From Microbacterium aerolatum (GTDB lineage: Bacteria > Actinomycetota > Actinomycetes > Actinomycetales > Microbacteriaceae): a stretch of 64,000 bases of DNA. Below, piece after piece: positions 48,699 to 58,351 of the stretch (its first letter is position 1; each line of letters begins with the position of its first letter). The notes under the pieces were generated by a model. That model did no database searches and was not told the origin of the DNA. It saw only the letters and a program-made list of their open reading frames with translations. The stretch covers positions 62,001 through 126,000 of the forward strand of contig NZ_BJUW01000009.1 of NCBI RefSeq assembly GCF_007988825.1. The letters are read 5' to 3'. Both the position numbers and the translations under genes were made by a program.

Positions 48699-50003
48699 TC
48701 AACGGAATTCCGCGGTGCCTTCGTCGTACTGCTCGCCGAGGTTGGCGTTGGTGGTCTCGGCATCCTGCACACCGGTGACCAGACCCTGCAGCTCCTGGAC
48801 GATCACGTCGTAGAAGCCGGGCGCGGGCCAGTCCGGGTAGAACGACAGGCCGTCGGCCTCGAGGATGCCGTTGAAGGTGTCGATCAGCCCGGCGCTCTTC
48901 TCGTCGTCGATGTCCGCGGTGTCGACCGCGATCGGCAGGCCGCCGTTGTTGCCGATGATCGCCTGGATCTCGGGCCGCATCGTGATGTCGATGAACTCGT
49001 AGGCGAGCTCTTTGTTGGCGGCGTTCTCCGGCACGACCCAGAGGTTGCCGGACGAACCCAGCGAGAGATCGGCACCCGGGAACGCGGTCATGGTCCAGTC
49101 GAAGCCGGTCGCCTCGGCCACGAAGCGGCCGAACCACCAGGAGCCCGACACGAAGATCGGCGAGGTGCCGTTGATGAACGAGACACCGGCATCCTCGGCC
49201 TTGACCGAAGAGACGTCCGAGGCGATGTAGCCCTTATCGACGTACTCCGCCAGCGTCTCGGTCGCAGAGCTGATCTCGGGACCCTGCCAGTCGACCTCGC
49301 CGTCGTAGAGCTGGTAGGCGTCGACGAATCCGCGGTCGCCCTCGAGGAGCGCCAGCTGGTACCAGAGCTGTCCGAGCGGGTACTCGGCGCCGGCCTCAGC
49401 GAGCGGCGTGACACCCTGTGCGACGAACGCGTCGAGCACGTCTACGAACTCCTCGTACGTGGTGGGGATCTCCAGGCCAGCCTCCGCGAAGGCGTCCTGG
49501 TTGTAGTAGACGCCGACGAACTCGCCGTAGTTCGGCACGCCGAACCACATGTCGCCGCCCATGACCCCGTCCTCGGAGTACTTCGCGGTGGTCTGCAGGG
49601 ACGGCGCGAGCTTGTCGCCCCAGCCATACTCTTCGACGGCGCCGGAGATGTCGCTGATCAGCCCGGTCGAGGCCAGGAAGCCCGCCGTCGCGTTGCCCTT
49701 GTTGAACTCCATCAGATCCGGCGCGGCGTCGGTGTCGAGCACCTGGCTGGCCGTCTTCTGGATCTGCTCGAAGGACTTCTCCTCGAATTCGACCGTGGCA
49801 CCGGTCTCCTCCTCGAAGATCGAGATCGCCTCGGCCCAGGCCTTGCCCATGGCGCTGTCGGCGCCCTCGTAGTGCCAGAGCTTGAGGGTCTGTCCGTCGC
49901 CGGCGTCACCGCCCCCGGCGGAGCAGCCGCTGATCGCGACCCCCGTGGCGGTGAGGGCCGCGAGTGCGGCCAAGGTCTTCGTCCTGCGTGTGATGCGTGC
50001 CAT
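48699..50003 (-). CDS. Sugar ABC transporter substrate-binding lipoprotein
   Basis: A 434-residue extracytoplasmic binding protein (cluster B family 1). The signal peptide ends in the lipobox ISGC with Cys27 as lipidation site, followed by a Gly/Asp linker. The mature part opens QTLKLWHYEGADSAMGKAWA, and VEFEEKSFEQIQKTASQVL, AAPDLMEFNKG and GSWWFGRFV are family-typical. ATG 50003 is chosen over a GTG nine bases upstream because GGAG then lies at the correct spacing of 8. The ligand is inferred to be a xyloglucan-type oligosaccharide from the downstream hydrolases. Confidence 0.94.
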   Translation of the reverse strand: MARITRRTKTLAALAALTATGVAISGCSAGGGDAGDGQTLKLWHYEGADSAMGKAWAEAISIFEEETGATVEFEEKSFEQIQKTASQVLDTDAAPDLMEFNKGNATAGFLASTGLISDISGAVEEYGWGDKLAPSLQTTAKYSEDGVMGGDMWFGVPNYGEFVGVYYNQDAFAEAGLEIPTTYEEFVDVLDAFVAQGVTPLAEAGAEYPLGQLWYQLALLEGDRGFVDAYQLYDGEVDWQGPEISSATETLAEYVDKGYIASDVSSVKAEDAGVSFINGTSPIFVSGSWWFGRFVAEATGFDWTMTAFPGADLSLGSSGNLWVVPENAANKELAYEFIDITMRPEIQAIIGNNGGLPIAVDTADIDDEKSAGLIDTFNGILEADGLSFYPDWPAPGFYDVIVQELQGLVTGVQDAETTNANLGEQYDEGTAEFR

Positions 50004-50087
50004 CGTCGGCACTCCTTTCTCAGGCCCGGCGGATGCCGGGGCAGTATTGCGTTTCGGGCGTTCTGGTTTCAGATGTTCGATCAGGAG

Positions 50088-50101
50088 TCGAAGCGTTTCG
50101 A
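50088..50101. promoter_or_regulatory. LacI-type operator before the sugar operon
   Basis: TCGAAGCGTTTCGA, a near-palindrome with central CG, 84 bases upstream of the binding-protein start. Thirteen of its 14 bases are identical to the first box upstream of lacI. A likely -10 for the operon, AATACT (minus strand), is near 50044-50049. Confidence 0.65.
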
Positions 50102-50135
50102 TTCAGGGCATGAAGCATCGCGATGCCGGAGCTGC

Positions 50136-51149
50136 TCAGCCGAGCCGTGGCGGCGCGACGGAGCCGACTTCCCGGTACTCCGGGGGGATCAGGTGCACAG
50201 AAGGGGTCAGTGACTCCTCGAGGCTCCGCACGGCGAGGTCCACCGCGAGGTCGCAGGAGAGCTGGGGGATCAGCGGGATCGTGTCGACCGCTGCCGAAAG
50301 GTTCGCGGTGTCGAAGGATGCGCCTGCGGAGAGGACCGAGATGTCGGTGCCCACAGCGAGTCCGCGTTCGGCCAGCACCGCGAGGGCGATCTCGTGCACG
50401 TCGTCGGCTGCGTGCACGACCAGTGCGCTCGCGCCGTCGTCGAGTGCGGTCTCGACGGCGCGGCGCACCGCGCGCGGGTCCGTCACCGTCTCGCCGCTTG
50501 CGCTGAACGAGTGGTCGACACCGCGCTCCTCCGCTCGGGCTTCGAACCCGTTCAGCAGCCGGCGCGGGAAGTTCGAGCGCTGATAGGCGAGCGAGGCCTG
50601 TCCGATCAGCGCGATGCTCCGGTGCCCGGCATGCACCAGCCGGTCCACGGCGAGCGAGCCGGCGCCGTGGAAGTCGAGGTCGACGCAGTGCAGCCCTTCG
50701 CTGTCGTCCGGGATGCCGATGAAGATCGTCGGCGTCCTGATCGACCGTGCGATCGCCACCCGCTCATCGTCGGGGGCAACATCGAGCACGAGCACGGCGT
50801 CGACCAGGTCGCTCGCCGTGACGCGGCTCATGCCGGCCGACGCCTGCTCGTCGGTGAGCAGCAGGATGTCGTAGCCGCGCTTGCGGGCCGCGACCGACGT
50901 CGCGAGCACGAACGCCATGTGCGTCGGGGCGTGCGTGTCGGGGCGCAGCGGCTCCGTCAGCGCGAAGATGTGCGTACGGCGGCCCGCCAGCATCCGTGCG
51001 CCGGCGTTGGGCTGATAGCCGAGTTCGCGCACCGCGGCCTCGATGCGGCTGCGGGTGTTCTCCGAGACCGGTCGGTTGCCGCTGAGCGCGTAGGAGACCG
51101 TGCTGATCGAGACCCCGGCGGCTTTTGCCACGTCGTGGATCGAGGTCAT
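50136..51149 (-). CDS. LacI family transcriptional regulator
   Basis: A 337-residue repressor. The HTH is SIHDVAKAAGVSISTVSYAL (about 3-22) followed by the hinge region and LGYQPNAGARMLAGRRT; the rest is a periplasmic-binding-like sensor domain (DAVLVLDVAPDDERV, LDFHGAGSLAVDRLVHAGHRSIALIGQ). ATG 51149 is chosen because GGAG precedes it at good spacing; an in-frame ATG lies four codons upstream. It is encoded upstream of the sugar operon on the same strand, with related operators before its own gene and before the operon, so it probably represses both until an oligosaccharide or its product binds. Confidence 0.93.
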   Translation of the reverse strand: MTSIHDVAKAAGVSISTVSYALSGNRPVSENTRSRIEAAVRELGYQPNAGARMLAGRRTHIFALTEPLRPDTHAPTHMAFVLATSVAARKRGYDILLLTDEQASAGMSRVTASDLVDAVLVLDVAPDDERVAIARSIRTPTIFIGIPDDSEGLHCVDLDFHGAGSLAVDRLVHAGHRSIALIGQASLAYQRSNFPRRLLNGFEARAEERGVDHSFSASGETVTDPRAVRRAVETALDDGASALVVHAADDVHEIALAVLAERGLAVGTDISVLSAGASFDTANLSAAVDTIPLIPQLSCDLAVDLAVRSLEESLTPSVHLIPPEYREVGSVAPPRLG

Positions 51150-51181
51150 GCGGGACTCCATCGTCTTGTGCGTATCGGGCG

Positions 51182-51207
51182 TCGAAGCGTTTCGCTAAGC
51201 GCTTCGA
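51182..51207. promoter_or_regulatory. Double LacI-type operator before lacI
   Basis: Two overlapping boxes: TCGAAGCGTTTCGC (51182-51195) and GCTAAGCGCTTCGA (51194-51207). They lie just downstream of the -10 box on the minus strand, covering the expected transcription start, as expected for autorepression. Confidence 0.7.
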
Positions 51208-51212
51208 CAGCG

Positions 51213-51242
51213 ATGATACGCACGACGCGGAACTCCACGCAA
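51213..51242 (-). promoter_or_regulatory. lacI promoter
   Basis: Minus-strand TTGCGT (51237-51242), an 18-base spacer and TATCAT (51213-51218). The operator pair begins six bases downstream of the -10 box. Confidence 0.65.
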
Positions 51243-51335
51243 CCCTTTTGTGGGATTTCGCAACAAAATACGAAGAGCAACGTGCAGGGCGACGGAGCCT
51301 CGCTGGGGAGGGGGTTCGAGACCCCGCCGCCGGTA

Positions 51336-51794
51336 CTAGGCGATGACCTGGATGGAGGCGATGACCTCGCCGTACTCCGTCTCACCGACCTGAGAGAAAC
51401 CGACGCGCTCGAAGAACGCGCCGGGGCCGGCGTCGCCGGCCTCGTAGATCACGTCGACGTGGTTCATGCCGCGCTCGCGCGCCTCCTCGATGAGGGCCTC
51501 GACGGCGAACCGGCCGATGCCACGGCCCTGATCGTCGGCGTCGACGTTGATGCGCCACAGCACCGAGCGGAAGTGCTCCTCCGGAGCTTCCGGATCGAAG
51601 TTGGCACTGACGAACCCGACGACCTCGTTGCGGTCGAGCACGACGCGCTGCCACGACGTCTGCGGGTTGATCACCGTGGCCGCGATCCCGTAGGAGACCG
51701 GCGCAAGGTACTGCTCCTGTCCCGGCTTGAGGGACAGATTGTTGACGGCGACGATCGTCGCCGCGGAGAGTTCGACCACGCGCAGTTCCGTCAT
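51336..51794 (-). CDS. GNAT family N-acetyltransferase
   Basis: A 152-residue acetyl-CoA-dependent transferase. The acetyl-CoA pyrophosphate-binding motif is DDQGRGIGRFAVEALIEEA, preceded by the beta4 strand (FRSVLWRINVDA) and followed by VDVIYEAGDAGPGAFFERVGF. The start region (QEQYLAPVSYGIAATVINP) resembles the spermidine/diamine acetyltransferase-like subgroup, but the acceptor is not certain. Divergent from icd (119-base gap). Confidence 0.88.
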   Translation of the reverse strand: MTELRVVELSAATIVAVNNLSLKPGQEQYLAPVSYGIAATVINPQTSWQRVVLDRNEVVGFVSANFDPEAPEEHFRSVLWRINVDADDQGRGIGRFAVEALIEEARERGMNHVDVIYEAGDAGPGAFFERVGFSQVGETEYGEVIASIQVIA

Positions 51795-51800
51795 ACGCCC

Positions 51801-51806
51801 AGGGTA
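51801..51806 (-). promoter_or_regulatory. -10 box of a probable leaderless transcript (GNAT gene)
   Basis: TACCCT on the minus strand, 6 bases before ATG 51794. Confidence 0.45.
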
Positions 51807-51866
51807 ACCTCTCGCGCGGCATCCGCACCGAAAAGTTATCCGCGAACGCCGATCGGGGCGCTCAGG

Positions 51867-51884
51867 TATCTTGGTATCGAGACA
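51867..51884. promoter_or_regulatory. Operator-like motif upstream of icd, shared with sucC
   Basis: TATCTTGGTATCGAGACA, 14 of 18 positions identical to the sucC motif at 27138-27155, and at nearly the same distance from the start codon (29 versus 33 bases). Confidence 0.55.
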
Positions 51885-51913
51885 AATTTGACTCGTGAAC
51901 GGAGAATCTCCCG

Positions 51914-54133
<2,220 letters not shown>

Positions 54134-54145
54134 GCGCTGAACGAC

Positions 54146-54179
54146 GTGTGGGGCGGATGCTGCGGCATCTGCCCCACAC
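54146..54179 (+). terminator. icd terminator hairpin
   Basis: 15-base arms GTGTGGGGCGGATGC and GCATCTGCCCCACAC with one G-U pair and a TGCG loop, 12 bases after the icd stop. Confidence 0.85.
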
Positions 54180-54210
54180 CCGTCTCCGGTGCCGGTTGCG
54201 AAGGATGCGC

Positions 54211-54452
54211 GTCGGCTTCGGCGAGGAGGTGGCGCTTTGTGTCGCTCGGTGGGCGCAGGAGCGGCAGTTGGCGACACCTGCCGTGTGGAGGCTCGTCGGC
54301 TTCGGCCGGGAGGTGGCGCTTTGTGCCGCTCGGTGGGCGCGGGAGCGGCAGTTGGCGACACCTGCCGTGGGGAGGCGCGTCGGCTTCGGCAGGGAGGTGG
54401 CGCTTTGTGCCGCTCGGTGGGCCCGGGAGCGGCAATTGGCGACACCTGCCGC
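54211..54452. repeat. 84-base tandem repeat, nearly three copies, each with a palindromic core
   Basis: Copies start at 54211, 54295 and 54379 (period 84), each opening GTCGGCTTCGG; copies two and three differ at only a few positions. Each contains arms AGGTGGCGC and GCGACACCT with an inner TGCCGCTC/GAGCGGCA stem, the same plan as the palindromes at 37957, 42059 and 42143. The 371-base gap between icd and the transpeptidase (54134-54504) holds only the icd terminator and this array; a truncated CACCTGCCG remnant follows the last copy. Confidence 0.85.
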
Positions 54453-54504
54453 GGGGCAACACCTGCCGCTAGGCAATACGTGAAGCGGCGTCAGCCGCGG
54501 CCGC

Positions 54505-55947
54505 TCACCAGTGGACGGAGACCTCGGTGCCCACGGGCGCCCAGTTGTACACGTACTCCGCCTGCCACACCGGCATGTTCACGCATCCGTGGCTCATCTG
54601 CTGGCCGAAGTTGTTGTGCCAGTAGGCGCCGTGGAAGGCGATGTCCGGTGCGAACCAGGTGTTGAACGGCACATCCTCTGTGACGTAGTCACGGCCGACC
54701 ATGTCCTGGATCCGCGTGTGCGCGAACACCGTGAAGTTTCCAGTGGGGGTCGGCGTGGCCGGCAGGCCGGACGAGACCGGCCAGGAGTGCACCACGTTGC
54801 CGTTCTGGTACAGGACCGCGCGCTGGTTGCTGAGGTTCAGGTCGATGTACCGATGCAGCGTCGTCGTCGTGAATGCGGGCTCCGTCACCTCGAGCGCGTA
54901 TGCCGCCTCGCCGTTCTGCAGCTGCTCCGCGAACTCCGACGCGGCCTGGCTGACATCGCCCAGCGCGCGGCCGTTGACGCCGGCGGTGATCTCGCTGAGC
55001 ACGTCGCCGCCGGAGTTCACCACGACCTCGGCGTTCACGGGCTCGCGGTTCACGAGCCCTGGCAGCTTGTCGACGGTCGTCTGGATCGCGGCTTCGTCGG
55101 CCGTGATGCGCAGCTCGCCGTCGTCATCGACGACCTCGAGCCAGGTCGCCGCGACTTCCGGGGCCACCGGCACCGTGCGCTCTTCGCCCACATAGAAGCC
55201 GAGAGTGCCGAGCATGGTGTTCAGCTGGTCGGCGACGGTCGTCGCCTCGGCGTCGCTGACGGCGGCCGGGGCTTCAGCCGGGGCGCCGGAGTATGAAACG
55301 ACGTCGCCGCCGTCGGTGATCGTCGAGGCGATCGAGGCGGTCAGGGCGTCGAGATCGACGCCGGTGCCGGATTCGGCGGGAGTGATGACGTACGACTTGG
55401 AAGCGGCGTCGAAGACGACTCCGGCGTCGACGGCATCCTCGTAGGTCGTAGGCAGCAGCGAGCGGAGCTTGTCATGCGCGACCTCGGTGTCGAGCGCGAT
55501 GTCGGCCGCGATCGGGTCGGGCATCCACGCGCCGAGGTTCCACATCGGGTGCTCGGCGAATGCCTCGTTCGCCAGTGCAGCGGCGTCGACGGACGCGCCG
55601 AGGTCGGCACCGGTCACGGACGGGTCGCCGTTGACATCTGTGAACGCGACCTCCACGCCGGCGAGACGGGAGCTGACGACATCGGCAGCCGCACCGGGCG
55701 TGAGCCCGCCGACCGGGATGCCCGCGATCGTGGTGCCCGGCGCGATCAGAACCATCGACGCCGCACCCGCGGCGATGAGCAACGTGCCGACGCCGAGCCC
55801 GACCCAGAGGCCGGTCCGGCGCTTCTTCGGAGCCGGTTCGTACGGCGCCCAAGCCAGCGGCCTGTCACCGTCATTCGGCGGCAGAGTCCCTGTGATGATG
55901 GCGGTCTGGGCGGTGTCTGCACCCGGTGCTGCAACGAGATCGGTCAC
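54505..55947 (-). CDS. L,D-transpeptidase with peptidoglycan-binding-like domains
   Basis: A 480-residue membrane-anchored cell-wall enzyme. A cytoplasmic tail (about 42 residues, basic KKRRTG) precedes one membrane helix (about 45-68: GLGVGTLLIAAGAASMVLI). Two PG_binding_4-like repeats follow (GIPVGGLTPGAAADVVSSRL and onward), then the YkuD catalytic domain from about 375 (RYIDLNLSNQRAVLYQNGNV; HGAYWHNNFGQQMSHGCVNM with catalytic Cys near 455). It forms 3-3 cross-links or attaches proteins to peptidoglycan. A GTG start follows GGGGTG, and -10 TATGAT is at 55987-55992 on the minus strand. Full length. Confidence 0.94.
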   Translation of the reverse strand: MTDLVAAPGADTAQTAIITGTLPPNDGDRPLAWAPYEPAPKKRRTGLWVGLGVGTLLIAAGAASMVLIAPGTTIAGIPVGGLTPGAAADVVSSRLAGVEVAFTDVNGDPSVTGADLGASVDAAALANEAFAEHPMWNLGAWMPDPIAADIALDTEVAHDKLRSLLPTTYEDAVDAGVVFDAASKSYVITPAESGTGVDLDALTASIASTITDGGDVVSYSGAPAEAPAAVSDAEATTVADQLNTMLGTLGFYVGEERTVPVAPEVAATWLEVVDDDGELRITADEAAIQTTVDKLPGLVNREPVNAEVVVNSGGDVLSEITAGVNGRALGDVSQAASEFAEQLQNGEAAYALEVTEPAFTTTTLHRYIDLNLSNQRAVLYQNGNVVHSWPVSSGLPATPTPTGNFTVFAHTRIQDMVGRDYVTEDVPFNTWFAPDIAFHGAYWHNNFGQQMSHGCVNMPVWQAEYVYNWAPVGTEVSVHW

Positions 55948-55986
55948 GAATTCACCCCCCGTGATTTAAACGCGACATTCCCCACT

Positions 55987-55992
55987 ATCATA
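55987..55992 (-). promoter_or_regulatory. -10 box of the L,D-transpeptidase gene
   Basis: TATGAT on the minus strand, 39 bases before the GTG, in the most AT-rich stretch nearby. A TTGCTT lies 20 bases upstream, a longer than ideal spacer. Confidence 0.45.
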
Positions 55993-56037
55993 CGTGGCGC
56001 GTGATAACAGGGAAGCAACGGTTCCGCAACTCAAGAA

Positions 56038-56067
56038 AGGCCCCGGGATCCGACGATCCCGGGGCCT
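56038..56067 (-). terminator. Terminator after the lipoprotein gene
   Basis: Perfect 13-base arms AGGCCCCGGGATC and GATCCCGGGGCCT with a CGAC loop, followed on the minus strand by CTTTCTTG. Confidence 0.85.
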
Positions 56068-56086
56068 GAAGATTCAGCGCTGATCG

Positions 56087-56566
56087 TCAGCTGCACAGCT
56101 CCTGGAGCGCCGTGGCCGATGCCGTCACATCGCCCGTGATGGCGCTGAGCTCGCCCGCCGCGGACATGTCCTGCTCCACGACGACCTGGGTGAGCAGGTC
56201 GCCGAGGGCCGTGAAGTCTTCGTAGACGGCAGCGGTGGCTTCCTTGACCTCTGCGTTGGAGACGCTGTCGACGGTCTCGCCGAGCGTTCCGACGAAGCTG
56301 TTGAACTGGTCGACGGTCGCCTGCGGGTCGGCCTCTGCGGCGGTCATGTCGATCTCGGACATCGCGCTGCTGGCCTCGGTCAGCTGGGGGATGACGATGC
56401 CACAGGCCTCTTCGACCGACTGATCGGTGGTGGTCTCCTCCGCCGGAGCCGAGTCGGCCGAGTCCGCCGAATCGTTCGCGGTGTCCTCTGCCGCTCCGCC
56501 CGAGCAGGCGGTGAGTCCGAGGATGGCGACGCTGGCGATGGCGAATGCGGCGATACGGCGGTTCAT
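56087..56566 (-). CDS. Small lipoprotein of unknown function
   Basis: A 159-residue protein starting MNRRIAAFAIASVAILGLTACSGG: a lipoprotein signal peptide with lipidation at Cys21. A linker rich in Asp, Ser, Ala and Glu follows (NDSADSADSAPAEETTTD), then an all-helical domain with Cys near both ends (EEACGIVIPQ and LQELCS) that may form a disulphide. Periodic helices (ATVDQFNSFVGTLGETVDSV) resemble small actinobacterial cell-envelope lipoproteins, but no family is recognised. AGGGAAG precedes the ATG. Single-gene unit with its own terminator. Confidence 0.8.
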   Translation of the reverse strand: MNRRIAAFAIASVAILGLTACSGGAAEDTANDSADSADSAPAEETTTDQSVEEACGIVIPQLTEASSAMSEIDMTAAEADPQATVDQFNSFVGTLGETVDSVSNAEVKEATAAVYEDFTALGDLLTQVVVEQDMSAAGELSAITGDVTASATALQELCS

Positions 56567-56700
56567 GTGTGTTCTTCCCTCATTGGTTGCACAGCACTCA
56601 TCGTTGGCACGACGAGTGCTGTGCGATTCTCCGGTCGGGGAGCAGTCAAACACACTCACCAGGGGAACGACGATGGGGAGAATGACCCATCGCCGGCGAG

Positions 56701-57108
56701 TCAGCCTTCGACGATCGCGATTCCGTCGATCTCGACGAGCATCTCCTCGCGGGGGAGGCCGGTGAACACGGTGGTGCGCGACGGCAGCACGCCGCTGGGC
56801 GTGTGTGCGGTGACGAACTCGCCGTACGCGTCGTTCATCGCCGCGAAGTCCGAGCGCTGAGTGAGGTAGACGCGCAGCATGACGACGTCGTCGAAGGTCG
56901 CGCCGGACGCTTCGACGATGGCCTTGACGTTCTCCAGGGTGCGGGTGGTCTGGGCGGCGACATCGCCCTCGAAGAGGTACTCGCCGCTGGCCGGGTCGAC
57001 GGGGCCCTGGCCGGACACCTGGACGAACGGCCCCTTGCGGACGCCCTGCGAGAAGGTGTGCGCGGGTGCGGGTGCGGAATCTGTCGTGATTCGGGTCTTC
57101 GTGCTCAT
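56701..57108 (-). CDS. ridA: RidA family (reactive imine/enamine deaminase) protein
   Basis: A 135-residue YjgF/RidA protein with FSQGVRKGPFVQVSGQGPVD, TRTLENVKAIVEASG, VVMLRVYLT and the conserved Arg in PSRTTVFTGLP. RidA hydrolyses 2-aminoacrylate and other imines made by PLP-dependent dehydratases. Its divergent neighbour is a PLP enzyme of the D-serine dehydratase fold, so it probably clears that enzyme's reactive product. The start codons of the two genes are only 25 bases apart. Confidence 0.9.
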   Translation of the reverse strand: MSTKTRITTDSAPAPAHTFSQGVRKGPFVQVSGQGPVDPASGEYLFEGDVAAQTTRTLENVKAIVEASGATFDDVVMLRVYLTQRSDFAAMNDAYGEFVTAHTPSGVLPSRTTVFTGLPREEMLVEIDGIAIVEG

Positions 57109-57114
57109 GACGAC

Positions 57115-57120
57115 AGCCTA
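57115..57120 (-). promoter_or_regulatory. -10 box of a probable leaderless transcript (ridA)
   Basis: TAGGCT on the minus strand, 6 bases before ATG 57108. It is separated by one base from the -10 box of the divergent gene. Confidence 0.55.
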
Positions 57121-57121
57121 G

Positions 57122-57127
57122 TAGCCT
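57122..57127 (+). promoter_or_regulatory. -10 box of a probable leaderless transcript (D-amino-acid operon)
   Basis: TAGCCT, 6 bases before ATG 57134. Together with the ridA box it forms a back-to-back promoter in a 25-base gap. Confidence 0.55.
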
Positions 57128-57133
57128 TGTTAG

Positions 57134-58351
57134 ATGCCTCTACTAATTCCGGATCCGGTTGTCGGCGCATGGACGAAGGCGTTCCCCGCGCGAGCGCACG
57201 GCTTGAGATTGTCCGAGATCGCGGATGCCGATCTGAGGCTCTCGGAGTTCAGCACCCCGGTGATGACGGTGCACGCGGACGCGCTCGGACACAACGAACG
57301 AACCGTGTTCGACTGGGCGGCGGCTGCGGGCGTCGTGCTCGCGCCGCACGGCAAGACCACGATGGCGCCGGCTCTCTGGCAGCGGCTGCTGGATGCGGGC
57401 GCCTGGGGCATCACGGTCGCCACGCCATGGCAGGCGTCCGTCGCCATCGAAGCCGGCGTGCGCCGGGTGTTCATCGCGAACGCCGTGACGGATGCCGCGG
57501 CCGCCGCCGACCTCGGCAGGGCGCTCATCGCCGATCCCGATCTGCGGATCATCTGCTGGGCCGACTCGACGGACACCGTCGCCCTGCTCGCGAGCGCGGG
57601 CATCGAGCCGCGGCATCCGCTCGACGTCCTCGTCGAGCTCGGGGGCACCGGCGGGCGGACCGGCGCGCGAACCGTCGACGAAGGGGAGCGGATCGCCCAG
57701 GCCATCGCCGAGACCCCCGGACTGCGTCTGGCGGGCGTCGGCGGCTACGAGGGGCCGTTCGGTCCCGACCGCAGCGCGGAATCCGTGCAGGCCGTCGACG
57801 CCTACCTCGGCACGATCGTCGAACTGCACCGGCGGCTGTCCTATCCGGACGTCGACCGGCCCATTCTCACGGCCGGCGGCAGCGCGTTCCCCGATCGGGT
57901 CGCCGCCGTCTTCGCTCCACTCAACGATGAGGCCGAGATCGTGGTGCGATCGGGCGCCTTCCAGATCCACGACGACGGCTTCTACTCACGCATGTCGCCG
58001 TTCGGTCCGCTGACCGGCACCGCGCCGCTGCGCTCCGCCATGCACGCCTGGGCGCGGGTCGTCTCGCAGCCCGAACCCGGCCTGGCACTGCTGGATGCCG
58101 GCCGTCGCGATGTGCCCTTCGACATCGACCTTCCCGTGCCGCAGTCCGTCCGCGGCGAGATCACCGCGCTGAACGACCAGCACGCCTTCCTGCATCTCGA
58201 ACCGGGCGCCCAGGCCCCTGTCGGCACAGTCGTGCGCCTCGGGCTCTCGCACCCGTGCACGGCGTTCGACAAGTGGCGCGTCATCCCGCTGATCGACGAC
58301 CCGGATGCCGACGACCCGCGCGTGATCGGTGCGGTGGCGACATGCTTCTGA
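57134..58351 (+). CDS. DSD1-like PLP enzyme (D-serine dehydratase/D-threonine aldolase/amino acid deaminase family)
   Basis: A 405-residue fold-type III (alanine-racemase-like) PLP protein. The PLP lysine is in LAPHGKTTMAP (about residue 75). Further features are a barrel, an N-terminal TPVMTVHADAL strand, LAGVGGYEG, and a C-terminal LGLSHPCTAFDKW (about 370), whose His and Cys correspond to the zinc ligands of DSD1-type D-serine dehydratases. Such enzymes cleave or deaminate D-Ser, D-Thr or related D-amino acids. It overlaps the next gene, which releases D-amino acids, by 10 bases, and diverges from ridA, making a coherent D-amino-acid module. The exact substrate is not settled by the sequence. 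Confidence 0.88.
   Translation: MPLLIPDPVVGAWTKAFPARAHGLRLSEIADADLRLSEFSTPVMTVHADALGHNERTVFDWAAAAGVVLAPHGKTTMAPALWQRLLDAGAWGITVATPWQASVAIEAGVRRVFIANAVTDAAAAADLGRALIADPDLRIICWADSTDTVALLASAGIEPRHPLDVLVELGGTGGRTGARTVDEGERIAQAIAETPGLRLAGVGGYEGPFGPDRSAESVQAVDAYLGTIVELHRRLSYPDVDRPILTAGGSAFPDRVAAVFAPLNDEAEIVVRSGAFQIHDDGFYSRMSPFGPLTGTAPLRSAMHAWARVVSQPEPGLALLDAGRRDVPFDIDLPVPQSVRGEITALNDQHAFLHLEPGAQAPVGTVVRLGLSHPCTAFDKWRVIPLIDDPDADDPRVIGAVATCF

Noticed and set aside
51306..51325. GGGGTTCGAGACCCC, resembling a tRNA T-arm and possibly an attachment-site remnant
   Set aside because: No acceptor stem, anticodon arm or CCA end can be drawn around it; more simply a small hairpin after the GNAT gene.
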